A stretch of 64,000 nucleotides of DNA from the NCBI RefSeq assembly GCF_000306235.2, contig NZ_AKWZ02000010.1, positions 1,696,001 to 1,760,000 on the forward strand, written 5' to 3'. The stretch is from Leptospira fainei serovar Hurstbridge str. BUT 6. Its GTDB lineage: Bacteria > Spirochaetota > Leptospiria > Leptospirales > Leptospiraceae. Within the stretch, counting starts at the first letter, position 1. The number at the start of each line of letters is the position of its first letter. A model generated the notes under the pieces. The model saw only the letters and a list, made by a program, of their open reading frames with translations. It was not told where the DNA came from and did no database searches. Made by a program: the position numbers and the translations under genes. Shown in pieces: positions 25,794-35,214 of this stretch.

Positions 25794-26225
25794 ATGAAAC
25801 GAAATAGTTTAATTCTTTTGATCCTCGCGCTCTCGTTGGGATTTTTCTCCCTTGGCTAGTCAGGAAAAAAAAGGGAGTGAGCTGATTCTAGTCGGTTACG
25901 GAGTTGCAAAGCCGGTTTTTGCCAAAATCATTCCTGCGTTTAAGACTTATTGGAAGGAAAAAACGGGGGAAGAAATTACGATTAAGAATCTTACGGTCCA
26001 TCCGGCGCCCAGACTAAAGCGATCCTCGGTGGATGAGAGGCGGATATCCTATCGACGAACGTGCAAGTATACGTGGTGGAAAAAGACTTTGTCCATAAGG
26101 ATTGGGGCTAAAAAACTTCCAAATCATTCATCGCCAGTTTCTTCGGTGATCGTTCTTGCCGTTAGGGAAGGGAATCCTAAGAAGATTTTAAGTTGGAGCG
26201 ATGTTTCCAAGAATTCTGTCGAGGT
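25794..26225 (+). pseudogene. Decayed periplasmic sulfate-binding protein gene (Sbp/CysP type), N-terminal third
   Basis: ATG at 25794 begins a signal peptide (MKRNSLILLILALSLGFFSL) but the frame stops at TAG 25854-25856. One frame over, the protein resumes as SQEKKGSELILVGYG...AFKTYWKEKTGEEITIK. At about 25985 it returns to the first frame as SYGPSGAQTKAILGG, stop TGA at 26034, EADILSTNVQVYVVEKDFVHKDWG, stop TAA at 26109. It then shifts back as LPNHSSPVSSVIVLAVREGNPKKILSWSD. The pieces in order match Sbp ([55 protein letters not shown]). At least three frameshifts and two stops, and loss of the remaining two thirds, make it a pseudogene. Confidence 0.88.
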
Positions 26226-26556
26226 CGTGGATTCTTTGGTTGATCTCCTTCCGGCAGTCATTGCGGGAATCGCTTGGAATATGAAGGGCGAGGAACTTCT
26301 TCAAAAAGGAATTTTCCGTCAGGATCTTCCCGGAGAAGGCCTTTTTGTAGCGATCGAGAGAGTAACGGAAAAGGAACTCCCGCTAGACATATCGGAACGC
26401 TTCGTAATCTCAAAACGGACTCATCCTAAGGTATCGGCAACATATATTACAGCTAGACAGATCGATGATTTTAAGGTTTGGACGAGTCCTATTTTCAGCG
26501 AACGGAGAATCGACCAAAGGCTTGTCGAATCCGGGCTTCGAGATATTGTAACTGTA

Positions 26557-28005
26557 ATGCCCTCTATTTCAGCATTGAAGCAATTGTTCGGAATTTCCGA
26601 ATTCCGTTCTACGCAGGAGAAAATTATACGGGATATCGTATCCGGCAGGCATTGTCTTGTAGTGATGCCCACAGGAATGGGGAAATCGATCTGCTATCAA
26701 ATGCCCGCCTTGATCTTGGATGGATTAGCGATCGTAATATCTCCTCTGATCGCTCTTATGCAAGATCAAACCGGAAAATTAAAACAGCTCGGGATCGAAG
26801 CCGAATTCATCAACTCTTCCTTATCCAAGTCGGAGAGAATTCAGCGTTATGAAAACATAAAGAAAGGGTTATACAAGATTCTTTATGTTTCTCCTGAACG
26901 GTTTCGAAAGCCCGAATTTATCAATTCGTTACAAACAAGAAAAATTTCACTGTTAGCGATCGACGAGGCGCATTGTATCAGTCAGTGGGGGCATGATTTC
27001 CGTCCCGATTATACCAAGATCTCCGAATTCCGAGACGTATTACATAATCCTGTTACGATTGCTCTTACCGCGACCGCGACTCGGGAAATACAGTCGGATA
27101 TTATTCGGCAGATCGGATTATCCGAATCCGAAATTCGAATTTATAACGAAGGAATATGCAGGCCGAATTTGTTTTTGGACGTCAAAACTTTCTTCGATGA
27201 ACCTTCAAAAAGCGAAGCGATCCTAGATTTATTAAAAGAGAAAAGCGGAAACACCATCGTTTACTTTAACCTTATCAAGAATTTAGAAAAATTCGCCGAG
27301 AAGTTGGATCTAAAAAAAATCCCTTATAAATTTTATCACGGACAGTTGCCGCCCGATCAACGGCGAAAGATTCAGAACCAATTTTTAAAATCGGAGGACA
27401 GTCTTCTTTTGGCTACGAATGCTTTCGGGATGGGGGTGGATAAACCGAACATTCGAACGATCGTTCACGCGGAACTTCCGTCCTCGTTAGAGGCCTATTA
27501 TCAAGAGATCGGTAGGGCAGGGCGCGACGGTAATCCGTCCGATTGCCATCTTTTTTACAATCAAGATGATTTGGCCGTGTTGATGGATTTTATAGAATGG
27601 CAGAATCCGGATGAATCCTTTATCCTTAGAACCTTCCAAATCTTGCGTCAGCTTGGGGATCGACTTTCCTCCATTAGTTATGAAGAATTACAGGCAAAAG
27701 TAGTGCATAAAAATCGAGGCGATCACAGATTGCAGACCGTCTTAAATTTATTGGAACGACACGGTGTAACCTCCGGAGAATTGGAAAGAAATTCGCTGCG
27801 AATAGAACGGGAATTGCCAGTGGAACTTCTTTCAAAGGAATTGAGAGAGGAAAGGAAGAAGGCAAGTCTCACACGTCTTTACCAAATGCTTCAATATTTA
27901 AAATCGGAAAAATGCAGAAGGGAATTCGTTTATGAATACTTCGGCGCGAATCTTCCGAATTGCAATAATTGCGATATTTGCAAAAATAAGGGCCATGATT
28001 TTTAG
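26557..28005 (+). CDS. recQ: RecQ-type DNA helicase
   Basis: 482 residues from the ATG at 26557, where MPSISALKQLFGISEFRSTQEKIIRDI gives the normal RecQ start and the conserved FR.xQ. Walker A MPTGMGKSICYQMPAL, motif II IDEAHCISQWGHDFRPDY, motif III ALTATAT, motif V TNAFGMGVDKPNIR and motif VI QEIGRAGRDG are all intact. The zinc site closes the protein (EKCRREFVYEYFG...CNNCDICKN). There is no HRDC domain, so it is a short-form RecQ. The open frame runs in the same phase back to 25852, through about 110 unrecognised codons and the sulfate-binding relic; that extension is not believed to be part of RecQ. Confidence 0.9.
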   Translation: MPSISALKQLFGISEFRSTQEKIIRDIVSGRHCLVVMPTGMGKSICYQMPALILDGLAIVISPLIALMQDQTGKLKQLGIEAEFINSSLSKSERIQRYENIKKGLYKILYVSPERFRKPEFINSLQTRKISLLAIDEAHCISQWGHDFRPDYTKISEFRDVLHNPVTIALTATATREIQSDIIRQIGLSESEIRIYNEGICRPNLFLDVKTFFDEPSKSEAILDLLKEKSGNTIVYFNLIKNLEKFAEKLDLKKIPYKFYHGQLPPDQRRKIQNQFLKSEDSLLLATNAFGMGVDKPNIRTIVHAELPSSLEAYYQEIGRAGRDGNPSDCHLFYNQDDLAVLMDFIEWQNPDESFILRTFQILRQLGDRLSSISYEELQAKVVHKNRGDHRLQTVLNLLERHGVTSGELERNSLRIERELPVELLSKELREERKKASLTRLYQMLQYLKSEKCRREFVYEYFGANLPNCNNCDICKNKGHDF

Positions 28006-28349
28006 ATCGAATTTGTGAAAAGAGCGATCGCGACTCTAAGTTCGGTAGACGGATGCAAATAATGTCGTTAAATATTCCGTATCGGCTGTCACAAACAGTC
28101 TTCACCTGCGTCTTTCTGATTGAGACATTCGGATCGAATGATACAGGATTACTAGAAGAATAGGTGGAGATAAAGGAAGAAATCGTACGCCGATTCAGGT
28201 TTTATTTTCTACAATTTGGAATCCGGAGTGTTATGTGAGGATGTTTAGTGCGTTGAATTTTTGTCCAAAATCGAGACTAACTGCAAAGGTTCTCTATACC
28301 GGCGATCGGTGTTCTTAGATTCTATAAGTTCGCGTTCCGAAAAACTTTT
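28006..28349. other. 344-bp gap between convergent recQ and arsR-like genes
   Basis: No reading frame, RNA gene or strong hairpin was recognised. Confidence 0.4.
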
Positions 28350-28667
28350 TTAGTCTTTCTCAGAGCGTGTACTGTTAAGTATGACCTCTAACAATCCTGG
28401 AAATTTTTGTTCCAATTCTTGTTCGCGCAAGGATAGGAACTTTTGAGTCCCTTCTACGCGGGTCTTGGTAATTCCAGCTTCTCGGAGTTTTCCTATATGA
28501 TAGGAGAGATTCGTTTTGGGGGCATATTCCAAAAAAGTAGAACAGTTTGCTTCCTTTAACTCGGAGAGCCTTAAAAGAATCTTTCTGCGTATAGGATCAC
28601 TAACCGCTTCAAAAATTGCGGAAAGTTCGATCTGATCCAAGGCTGGATGTGAAAACGGCTTTGACAT
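28350..28667 (-). CDS. ArsR-family repressor divergent from MFS pump
   Basis: 105 residues with one winged-helix ArsR domain: LSAIFEAVSDPIRRKILLRLSELKEANCSTFLEYAPKTNLSYHIGKLREAGITKTRVEGTQKFLSLRE. The recognition helix is around residues 50-65. A single cysteine (Cys42) gives no obvious metal site. It is head to head with the MFS gene, and a perfect 11-bp dyad lies over the MFS promoter, with a similar half-site (GAACTATTGAACTA) nearer this gene, which fits control of both promoters. Confidence 0.9.
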   Translation of the reverse strand: MSKPFSHPALDQIELSAIFEAVSDPIRRKILLRLSELKEANCSTFLEYAPKTNLSYHIGKLREAGITKTRVEGTQKFLSLREQELEQKFPGLLEVILNSTRSEKD

Positions 28668-28723
28668 GGGTTATCTCTAGTATTCTGGACAGTTCTAAAA
28701 TTCAAGAACTATTGAACTAATGG

Positions 28724-28772
28724 TTGACAAAAATTTTGATTGTCCAATAGTTCAAATATTATTGAACTATTG
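28724..28772 (+). promoter_or_regulatory. Promoter and operator of the MFS pump gene
   Basis: TTGACA at 28724-28729 is a consensus -35. The expected -10 region falls inside the dyad CAATAGTTCAA (28745-28755) and TTGAACTATTG (28762-28772), perfect arms around ATATTA. A related half-site is at about 28704-28718. A repressor bound here would block RNA polymerase. GGAG at 28772-28775 follows and serves the ATG at 28783. Confidence 0.72.
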
Positions 28773-28782
28773 GAGATCCAGG

Positions 28783-29970
28783 ATGCCTGCCTTTTTGTCA
28801 TCTTTAGCCTTGGGCGCATTTACGATAGGAACCGAAGGATTCATGATCGCGGGAATCTTACCGCTAATGGCTTCTGATCTATCCGTGTCGGTTGCAAAAG
28901 CGGGCTACCTAGTTACGGCCTTTTCTCTCACCTACGCCTTCGGTTCTCCGATCCTCGCAATGATAACCGGAAACTTAAATAGAAAGACCATACTCTCTTT
29001 GGGATTAATCGCTTTTACTCTTTCCAATCTCCTCTCGGCGTACGCGGATAGTTTTATTAGTTTGCTGTTGATCCGTATCTTTTTGGGACTTTCCGCAGGC
29101 TTGTTCATGCCAAACGCGAGCGCCTACGCGGCTAATGCAGTCGAGCCTGAACGGAGAGGCAGAGCGTTATCATTCGTTTATAGCGGCATGACCGTCGCTC
29201 TGGTGGTTGGAGTTCCTCTTGGAACTTTTCTAGGTAGCGAATTCGGTTGGAGGTCCACCTTTCTGGGGGTTGCCGCTCTTGCGAGCTTAAGCTTACTGGG
29301 TGTGCTATTCTTTCTGCCTGAGCAGTCTCCTTCTCGACCAATTCTTTTAAAGGAGCGTCTATCCTTTTTACGGCAAACTCGGTTTCTGAATATTCTTCTC
29401 TTAACGATTTTCGGATTAGGCGGAGCATTTACCGTTTATACGTATCTTGCCGAGTATCTGCAACGTACGATCGGACTTCCCGCGAGCGGGATCGGTTTCG
29501 TACTGATGATGTTCGGCTTCGCATCAGCTTTAGGAAATCAAATCGGCGGATATTCTTCCGATAAGGGAGGAGCGAAGAATGTCGCATTAACTGCCTCTTT
29601 AGTTCTCTTTTTTGCTTTTTTAAGTTTATCTTATATGGAGCTGATCGATTCGCTTCAACTCAGGACCGCGGTTATTTTACTCCTAATCGTTTTTTGGGGT
29701 TTGGCCGGTTGGGCATTCACGCCCGCGCAGCAATCCAGGCTGGTATCTCTGCAACCAGAATCGTCTTCCGTATTACTGTCATTGAACGCATCGGCGATTT
29801 ACATCGGAATTTCGTTGGGATCATTAGTAGGTTCGACTGTCGTCGCACACTCGTCGGTCGGGAACCTCGGGATAGCGGGCGCTGCGTTCGAGTTATCGGG
29901 TTTGATTCTTCTGATTATCACGTCCGGTAGGCCCTTATTCAGAAAACGATCATTAATCGGGAACACGTAA
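28783..29970 (+). CDS. MFS efflux transporter, AraJ/DHA1 type
   Basis: 395 residues with 12 predicted membrane helices. The start at 28783 has GGAG 7 bp ahead; the longer frame from 28720 would run across the promoter and operator. ALGAFTIGTEGFMIAGILPLMASDLSVSVAKAGYLVTAFSLTYAFGSPI is the typical first-helix block of the AraJ/PbuE group, followed by GNLNRKTILSLGL (motif A) and LIRIFLGLSAGLFMPNASAYAA. It probably exports a small toxic compound. The adjacent ArsR repressor and operator suggest induction by that compound. Confidence 0.92.
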   Translation: MPAFLSSLALGAFTIGTEGFMIAGILPLMASDLSVSVAKAGYLVTAFSLTYAFGSPILAMITGNLNRKTILSLGLIAFTLSNLLSAYADSFISLLLIRIFLGLSAGLFMPNASAYAANAVEPERRGRALSFVYSGMTVALVVGVPLGTFLGSEFGWRSTFLGVAALASLSLLGVLFFLPEQSPSRPILLKERLSFLRQTRFLNILLLTIFGLGGAFTVYTYLAEYLQRTIGLPASGIGFVLMMFGFASALGNQIGGYSSDKGGAKNVALTASLVLFFAFLSLSYMELIDSLQLRTAVILLLIVFWGLAGWAFTPAQQSRLVSLQPESSSVLLSLNASAIYIGISLGSLVGSTVVAHSSVGNLGIAGAAFELSGLILLIITSGRPLFRKRSLIGNT

Positions 29971-30021
29971 TACCGTAGAATATTAAATAATTGGATTATT
30001 ATTTTGGAGGCTTCGAATTCT

Positions 30022-31389
30022 ATGAAGATAGATGGTAAAAATTTCTCATTCAAATCGTTGGCATTATTTTTAATAATGGTAACGCAGTCGATCTCGGCGG
30101 ATGAAATCGTCCTGAAGTCCGGTAAAAAAATATCGGATCTAAAATTCGAAAAAGAAGGGAGCGATTACTATATATTTAGTTTAGCAGACGGGATTCCGAT
30201 TCGAATCCCTAAGTCGGATATAGTTAGTCATATCAAATCGGAAACGATTGAACAGCCGACAAGCGTCACGAGCACCGTGAAAGTTATGGAAATTCCCGGA
30301 TCGGAAAAAAAGCGGGACTTCGACTTAACGTGGAGTCAGTCGGTGACAAACGACGTTTTCATAAACGGGAATAGCTTGTATGGAAACGCGTACGCTAGAC
30401 GGGGGGATCTTAAATACTCCAGCATGCCCAAGTCTCTTATATTGGATACGGCGGTCAATATTCCCACGAATTTAGAAGGACTGCATCTTACGATTCGAGA
30501 GTATTCGCCGCTGAACGGAAGGTCCAATCGGGATGTTGACGGGGGATTTCAAGCAGCTCCGTATGCTCCGGACGTGAACTTAAATCAAGCTTTGCAGAAT
30601 CCCGGGGTATATAAACAAAGAAAGGAGCTAAACGGATTAAGGGACTCGTTGGCTACCATTCTTATGTATAAATGGAAAACAAATCGTCTTGGGGACTTTA
30701 ATGCGGGAATGATTTATTATGCGAATAATCAGCCTACTTTCGCATTAGGATTATTTACGGTAGGTTGGAATCTTCCCTTTCTGACGTATCTAAATCCTTC
30801 CTATTTCTTTAATATTCGATTCACTTCCGAAAGAATAGGCGGAGCTTCGGTAGGCGGGCAGAACGATACGGACTCCGGTTATCCCACGAATGCGTTCAAT
30901 GGAACAACCTTTCATCGGTTTTCCGTGCATCATGAATACGAGATAACGAAAGAATTTAAGGTTCAGCCCGGGATCGACGCAGGATATCAGTATTATAACG
31001 ACAATATCGATAAAAGGTCAGGGTTCAAAAATATAGATTTTAAACTCTTGGTAAAATATGCTTCTTTCTTCGCTTCTTTGACCGACGTTTATAGGCCGAA
31101 CACTTATATGATAGATAATAACTATTATTATCCGAATATCGTAGGCGGGCAAAGCGTCGGCGTTGTTCCGGGTGCAAGTACGGTCTTGCCTTTACCGGCA
31201 AATACGAACGACGGTTTGACGGTCGATCCGTCCAAGAGTTACGGTACAGCGAATGAGTTCGTACTAAGTTCGATCGCAAATTCGAATTTGGATCCGAACA
31301 TAAAACAAGCGTTAGTAAATCATCATTTGGCGCAAAAAATACCGCTTCACAGCGTCATCTGGGCTTTCGGATACTCAATTCGAATTTAG
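30022..31389 (+). CDS. Exported outer-membrane-like protein
   Basis: 455 residues from the ATG at 30022; TTGGAGG lies 11 bp ahead, and the TTG at 30004 that opens the frame is itself part of that ribosome site. The signal peptide is MKIDGKNFSFKSLALFLIMVTQSISA. The first 60 mature residues (DEIVLKSGKKISDLKFEKEGSDYYIFSL...GIPIRIPKSDIVS) resemble the short domain that precedes many spirochaetal outer-membrane proteins. The rest alternates aromatic strands (FNAGMIYYANN, YFFNIRFTSERIG, FKVQPGIDAGYQYYND) and ends VIWAFGYSIRI. A barrel is likely. No specific family was recognised. Confidence 0.75.
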   Translation: MKIDGKNFSFKSLALFLIMVTQSISADEIVLKSGKKISDLKFEKEGSDYYIFSLADGIPIRIPKSDIVSHIKSETIEQPTSVTSTVKVMEIPGSEKKRDFDLTWSQSVTNDVFINGNSLYGNAYARRGDLKYSSMPKSLILDTAVNIPTNLEGLHLTIREYSPLNGRSNRDVDGGFQAAPYAPDVNLNQALQNPGVYKQRKELNGLRDSLATILMYKWKTNRLGDFNAGMIYYANNQPTFALGLFTVGWNLPFLTYLNPSYFFNIRFTSERIGGASVGGQNDTDSGYPTNAFNGTTFHRFSVHHEYEITKEFKVQPGIDAGYQYYNDNIDKRSGFKNIDFKLLVKYASFFASLTDVYRPNTYMIDNNYYYPNIVGGQSVGVVPGASTVLPLPANTNDGLTVDPSKSYGTANEFVLSSIANSNLDPNIKQALVNHHLAQKIPLHSVIWAFGYSIRI

Positions 31390-31462
31390 TGATGATCCAA
31401 GAATGATATCCCTCGCGTTAAGTTATCGCAAAGGATATCATTCATTCGGCTCGCCAAGATGT

Positions 31463-32137
31463 CTATGTTCTCACCCGTTTGTCGCTCTTCTTGCGCAACT
31501 TATCGCCAGCCCATTGAAAGAGCTGAACGATTACGATTAAAACAGCAACCGTAGAAAACATAATGTCGTCTTCATAACGATAATACCCGAATCGAATCGC
31601 CAAATCTCCTATTCCTCCGCCCCCGACGATGCCTGCCATTGCCGAATAACCGAGTAAACTGATCGTCGTCACCGTGATTCCGGAAAGGATTCCGGGCAAT
31701 GCTTCCGGAAAAAGGACTTCGCGAATGATTAAAATCAGATGGGCACCCGTCGATACTGCGGCTTCTAAAACTCCGTCAGGAATCTCTCGCAGAGAGGATT
31801 CGACAAGTCTGGCAAGGAACGGAATAGCCGCAACCGAGAGAGGGACGGAGGCTGCGACCGGGCCGATTGTAGTTCCTGTAATGGTTAACGTTATCGGAAG
31901 CAAGGCGACCAATAGTATAACGAAAGGTATCGATCGGACAAGATTGGCAAGCGTGCCTAATATTCCGTTCAACATTTTATTTCTTAAGAAGATTCCTTTA
32001 TCGGTTAAAAAAATCAGAAACCCGAGCGGGATTCCGAGAATCAATGCCGCAGTCAGCGAAATCCCAAGCATCAGAAACGTTTGTCCGAATGCCTGATAGA
32101 GGTCCGGCAATAGTTCGTACCATTTTGCTAAGTTCAC
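31463..32137 (-). CDS. metI: D-methionine ABC transporter permease MetI
   Basis: 224 residues with five membrane helices. The permease EAA-type loop is EAAVSTGAHLILIIREVLFPEALPGILSG, and TTISLLGYSAMAGIVGGGGIGDLAIRFGYYRY is the strongly conserved MetI C-terminal part. It overlaps the metN stop by 4 bp, so it is the last gene of metQNI. Confidence 0.95.
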   Translation of the reverse strand: MNLAKWYELLPDLYQAFGQTFLMLGISLTAALILGIPLGFLIFLTDKGIFLRNKMLNGILGTLANLVRSIPFVILLVALLPITLTITGTTIGPVAASVPLSVAAIPFLARLVESSLREIPDGVLEAAVSTGAHLILIIREVLFPEALPGILSGITVTTISLLGYSAMAGIVGGGGIGDLAIRFGYYRYEDDIMFSTVAVLIVIVQLFQWAGDKLRKKSDKRVRT

Positions 32138-33180
32138 TTAGAGATTTCCTCCACGATTGCTCCGTACCGGATAAAAGCTGATCGAATCGTTTCAGTGATT
32201 CGTTCATCCGGATCAGTTTCTAAATAGAAAATCCCGATAGGTTGACCCGAAATATATTCCACGTTGCTGTGCAGAATATTCGGGACGATATTCGTCGCTT
32301 GAATTACCCTTCCTAAAATCGGCTGAGTCGCAACTTCGTTTTTCAAGACGATACGTAAAATTCTCCCCGTAGTTCTGGCGAGAGTTTCTGCAGGAATAGA
32401 CTGCGATAATACGCTACCGGTAAGTCTTCTCGTAGCTTGATTTAAGGGATCGGCAAAAAGGGAATAACAGGAACCGCTTTCCACGACCCTTCCTTGTTCC
32501 ATAACTGCAACAGTATCGCAAACGTCGCGCACTACATCCATTTCATGAGTGACTAAGAGGATGGTCACCCCTAGAGTTTTGTTGATCTCCTTTAATAGGC
32601 TTAGAATGGATCTAGTTGTTTCAGGATCGAGGGCCGACGTCGGCTCGTCGCAGAGTAGGAGATGCGGACGATTTGCAAGGGCTCTTGCAATCCCGACTCT
32701 CTGCTTCTGGCCTCCGCTTAGCTGCGCGGGGTATGAATTTTTTTTATCGTGAATGCCAACCAAGGACAAAAGTTCGAAGACCCGATCATTGATATTGCTC
32801 TGTTTCCAACCTGCCGCTTTGAGAGGTAAAGCTATATTATCGAATACCCGTCTATTGGAAAAAAGCTGGAATTGTTGGAATACCATCCCGACGTTTCTTC
32901 GATGCTCTCGAAGTAAGGCGCCTTTTAATCGTGTGATATTTTTGTCTTCGAATAGTATTCGGCCGGAATCAGGCGTTTCCAAAAGGTTCGCAAAGCGAAG
33001 CAAGGTGCTTTTACCCGCTCCGGTTTGCCCTATAATTCCAAAGATCTCTCCTTTTCGAACGGAAAGAGTTACATCGTTTACGGCGTGATTATTCGCTTTT
33101 AAAAACGATTTTGATACATTCTGAAATTCTAATATCGTTTTTCCGTTCTTTGACCCGTCTATTTTTTCTGTCCGAACCAT
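32134..33180 (-). CDS. metN: Methionine ABC transporter ATPase MetN
   Basis: 348 residues. The ATPase core has Walker A GQTGAGKST, Q-loop MVFQQFQLFSNRRVFDN, signature LSGGQKQR, Walker B LLLCDEPTSALD and LVTHEMDVVRDVCD. The last ~90 residues form the NIL regulatory domain (LARTTGRILRIVLKNEVATQPILGRVI...GQPIGIFYLETD), which in MetN binds methionine and slows transport from the cytoplasmic side. The start overlaps metQ by 22 bp. This gene order, lipoprotein-ATPase-permease, is a variant of the usual N-I-Q order. Confidence 0.95.
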   Translation of the reverse strand: MVRTEKIDGSKNGKTILEFQNVSKSFLKANNHAVNDVTLSVRKGEIFGIIGQTGAGKSTLLRFANLLETPDSGRILFEDKNITRLKGALLREHRRNVGMVFQQFQLFSNRRVFDNIALPLKAAGWKQSNINDRVFELLSLVGIHDKKNSYPAQLSGGQKQRVGIARALANRPHLLLCDEPTSALDPETTRSILSLLKEINKTLGVTILLVTHEMDVVRDVCDTVAVMEQGRVVESGSCYSLFADPLNQATRRLTGSVLSQSIPAETLARTTGRILRIVLKNEVATQPILGRVIQATNIVPNILHSNVEYISGQPIGIFYLETDPDERITETIRSAFIRYGAIVEEISK

Positions 33181-33986
33181 TCTGGTTTTTGGAATCCCTT
33201 AAAATCTTTATCTATGACTGCGGCGAATTCGGAGGATTTTATCGCCTCTACGATATCTTTTGCAAAAACGGAATCTTTCTCACTGTCCCGTACTACGATA
33301 ATGTTTTTGTGCTCCTCCGCTAAAGTCTCCAAGATGACCGCCTTTGTCAGATCTAATCCGGATGCGATTGCGAAATTTCCGTTGATAGCGGCAAAATCCG
33401 CGCTTTCCAGCGAGCGAGGAAGCTGAGCGGCTTCCAAGGGCAAAAATTTGATCCGTTTTTTATTTTCCGCTATATCCTTTAGAGAAGCCTTCGCAGGGTT
33501 CGCTTCCGGGTTTACTTTAATGAAGCCGAGTTCTTGGAAAAGCTTTAACGCCCTAAGTTGGTTTGTCGGATCGTTAGGAAGAGCAATAGAGCCGTCGTCT
33601 TTTAAGTCCTTGGGGTGTTTCGTCTTTCCGGCGAAGACGGACATTGGTGCAGTCGGAACGTTGATAATGGCCGCCAACTTTAACCCTTTATCGGCGGAGA
33701 ACTTTTTCAAATACGGAACGTGTTGAAAAAGATTTGCGTCGATATCCCCGCTTGCCAACGCTAAATTTGGTTGAATGTAATCGCTAAATTGGACGATTTC
33801 GAAACGATATCCTTTCTTTTCCAGAATCGGAAAAACAGCCTTCTTAAGTAGATCACCGTACGGACCCGGGCAGATTCCGATTTTTAAATTTTTTCTATCC
33901 CCCGGCAGGTTTGGCGCCTCACCTTTTTTACATCCGAATAAAAATGCGAAGGCGATAATCGATGCGATTATTATTTTTTTGCTCAT
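33159..33986 (-). CDS. metQ: Methionine-binding lipoprotein MetQ
   Basis: 275 residues from the ATG at 33986, which has GGAGA 7 bp ahead. Signal and lipobox are IIIASIIAFAFLFGC. The NlpA/MetQ domain shows LKIGICPGPYGDLLKKAVFPILEKKGY, QPNLALASGDIDANLFQHVPYL, SIALPNDPTNQLRALKLFQELG and AAINGNFAIASGL, all family landmarks. It captures methionine and related amino acids for MetNI. The 269 bp upstream hold no SAM riboswitch that I can recognise. Confidence 0.95.
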   Translation of the reverse strand: MSKKIIIASIIAFAFLFGCKKGEAPNLPGDRKNLKIGICPGPYGDLLKKAVFPILEKKGYRFEIVQFSDYIQPNLALASGDIDANLFQHVPYLKKFSADKGLKLAAIINVPTAPMSVFAGKTKHPKDLKDDGSIALPNDPTNQLRALKLFQELGFIKVNPEANPAKASLKDIAENKKRIKFLPLEAAQLPRSLESADFAAINGNFAIASGLDLTKAVILETLAEEHKNIIVVRDSEKDSVFAKDIVEAIKSSEFAAVIDKDFKGFQKPEWFGQKK

Positions 33987-34276
33987 AATAAAATCTCCAA
34001 AATACATTTTCTTTTTCTCATTCGTTTAAGCGATAAAGTATTACATAGTTTCACTGTGCTTCAATTTTTCGGAAAGGAAATTTCAATCCGGATAGTGTTT
34101 CCATATTCGTAAGAAACGTAAATACAAAACCCGAAAGTATAAGCCGAAATTCCCGACGGAGTCGTCTTCGGATTCGTTCCAATGGAGTATCTTGTTGATC
34201 GACGCGCTTGCTTCTCGCGCTTCATTTTCAGAGAAGGGAAGGAATCGGCTATAACCGAAATTTTCGACTTATCCTT

Positions 34277-35143
34277 TCATTCTCGGGCAATATCTAATAG
34301 GATTCGTTTAATAAGCGGAAAACTGTTCCACGGTAGAAAATGATCCCCATTCGGTAAGAGAATTTCCTCCTTAACCGAACCCTTGGGAAATAGGCGTCGA
34401 ACGAATTCCGTATTTTCGGGATCCACTAACGTATCCTTTCCTCCTTGCACGATATAGGTTGCGGATCGGATCATTTTCCAATCCGATTCAATATCCTTCA
34501 ACTGCCTTTTCATCGGGATCATTTCTTCATTACTTACGATCAAAGAGGATGGAAGCAGCAAGCGCGCTATTTTCGTGTCCGCGATCCGATTGTACCATTT
34601 TAATTCCTCTTTCTCCGGATCTAGGGCCGCAGCCAATAAAACTAAATGAGTGATTTTACTTTCTTTCAGCGCCGCAATTCTGGCCGCGACGGGGCCCCCG
34701 TAGGAATGTCCGACCAGCACATATTTTTTTTTCGGAGGAGGAAGCCGGAGTAAAGATAAGGAATCTATAATTCGTTTAGCCTGAAGATTAATATCAGGCA
34801 ATGGATCTCCGGATCGTCCAAATCCGGGGCGATCTATGCTGATCATACAATATCTTTGAAGCAATTCCGAATCTTTTAAATAGCTCCAATAGTGGATCCA
34901 ATTTCCAGGAGAACCATGCACAAAGACTATAATATCTCGGGGAGAATTATAGTCGCACCCGACTACTACCGAATGGATCGTATCCAGGCTTTGATCGGAT
35001 GAGGCGATATCCCGATACGGAATCCCGGATTTGGAAAAATCTTCGAAGGCTTCCTCTTCGGTCATTCTCCATTCCTTAAAGGATGTACAGCTTTCTAACG
35101 AAAAAAGAATCAAAACTAGAGTAAAGGATCTATAAAGCTTCAT
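34277..35143 (-). CDS. Alpha/beta-hydrolase lipoprotein
   Basis: 288 residues. The signal ends in the lipobox SLESC (Cys about 19). Hydrolase motifs are oxyanion HGSPGNW, D-R-P-G-F-G-R-S turn, nucleophile GHSYGG (Ser), acid in VQGGKDTLVDPEN and histidine in LPNGDHFLPW. The set is complete. It is not closely similar to the hydrolase at 1634. Neighbours give no hint of substrate. It is likely anchored in a membrane facing the periplasm or surface. Confidence 0.9.
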   Translation of the reverse strand: MKLYRSFTLVLILFSLESCTSFKEWRMTEEEAFEDFSKSGIPYRDIASSDQSLDTIHSVVVGCDYNSPRDIIVFVHGSPGNWIHYWSYLKDSELLQRYCMISIDRPGFGRSGDPLPDINLQAKRIIDSLSLLRLPPPKKKYVLVGHSYGGPVAARIAALKESKITHLVLLAAALDPEKEELKWYNRIADTKIARLLLPSSLIVSNEEMIPMKRQLKDIESDWKMIRSATYIVQGGKDTLVDPENTEFVRRLFPKGSVKEEILLPNGDHFLPWNSFPLIKRILLDIARE

Positions 35144-35214
35144 AAAAAAATTCGAAATTTGCTTAACTTTTTGCGAAAAGGATCGTTCTTATAGAAAGGA
35201 ACTGGGAGGATCGT

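Noticed and set aside
25852..28005. A 717-residue sulfate-binding-protein/RecQ fusion
   Set aside because: The first part is a relic broken by frameshifts and stops in its true frame; the join with recQ is accidental phase agreement.
34008..34276. SAM riboswitch ahead of metQNI
   Set aside because: No recognisable SAM-aptamer core or terminator.
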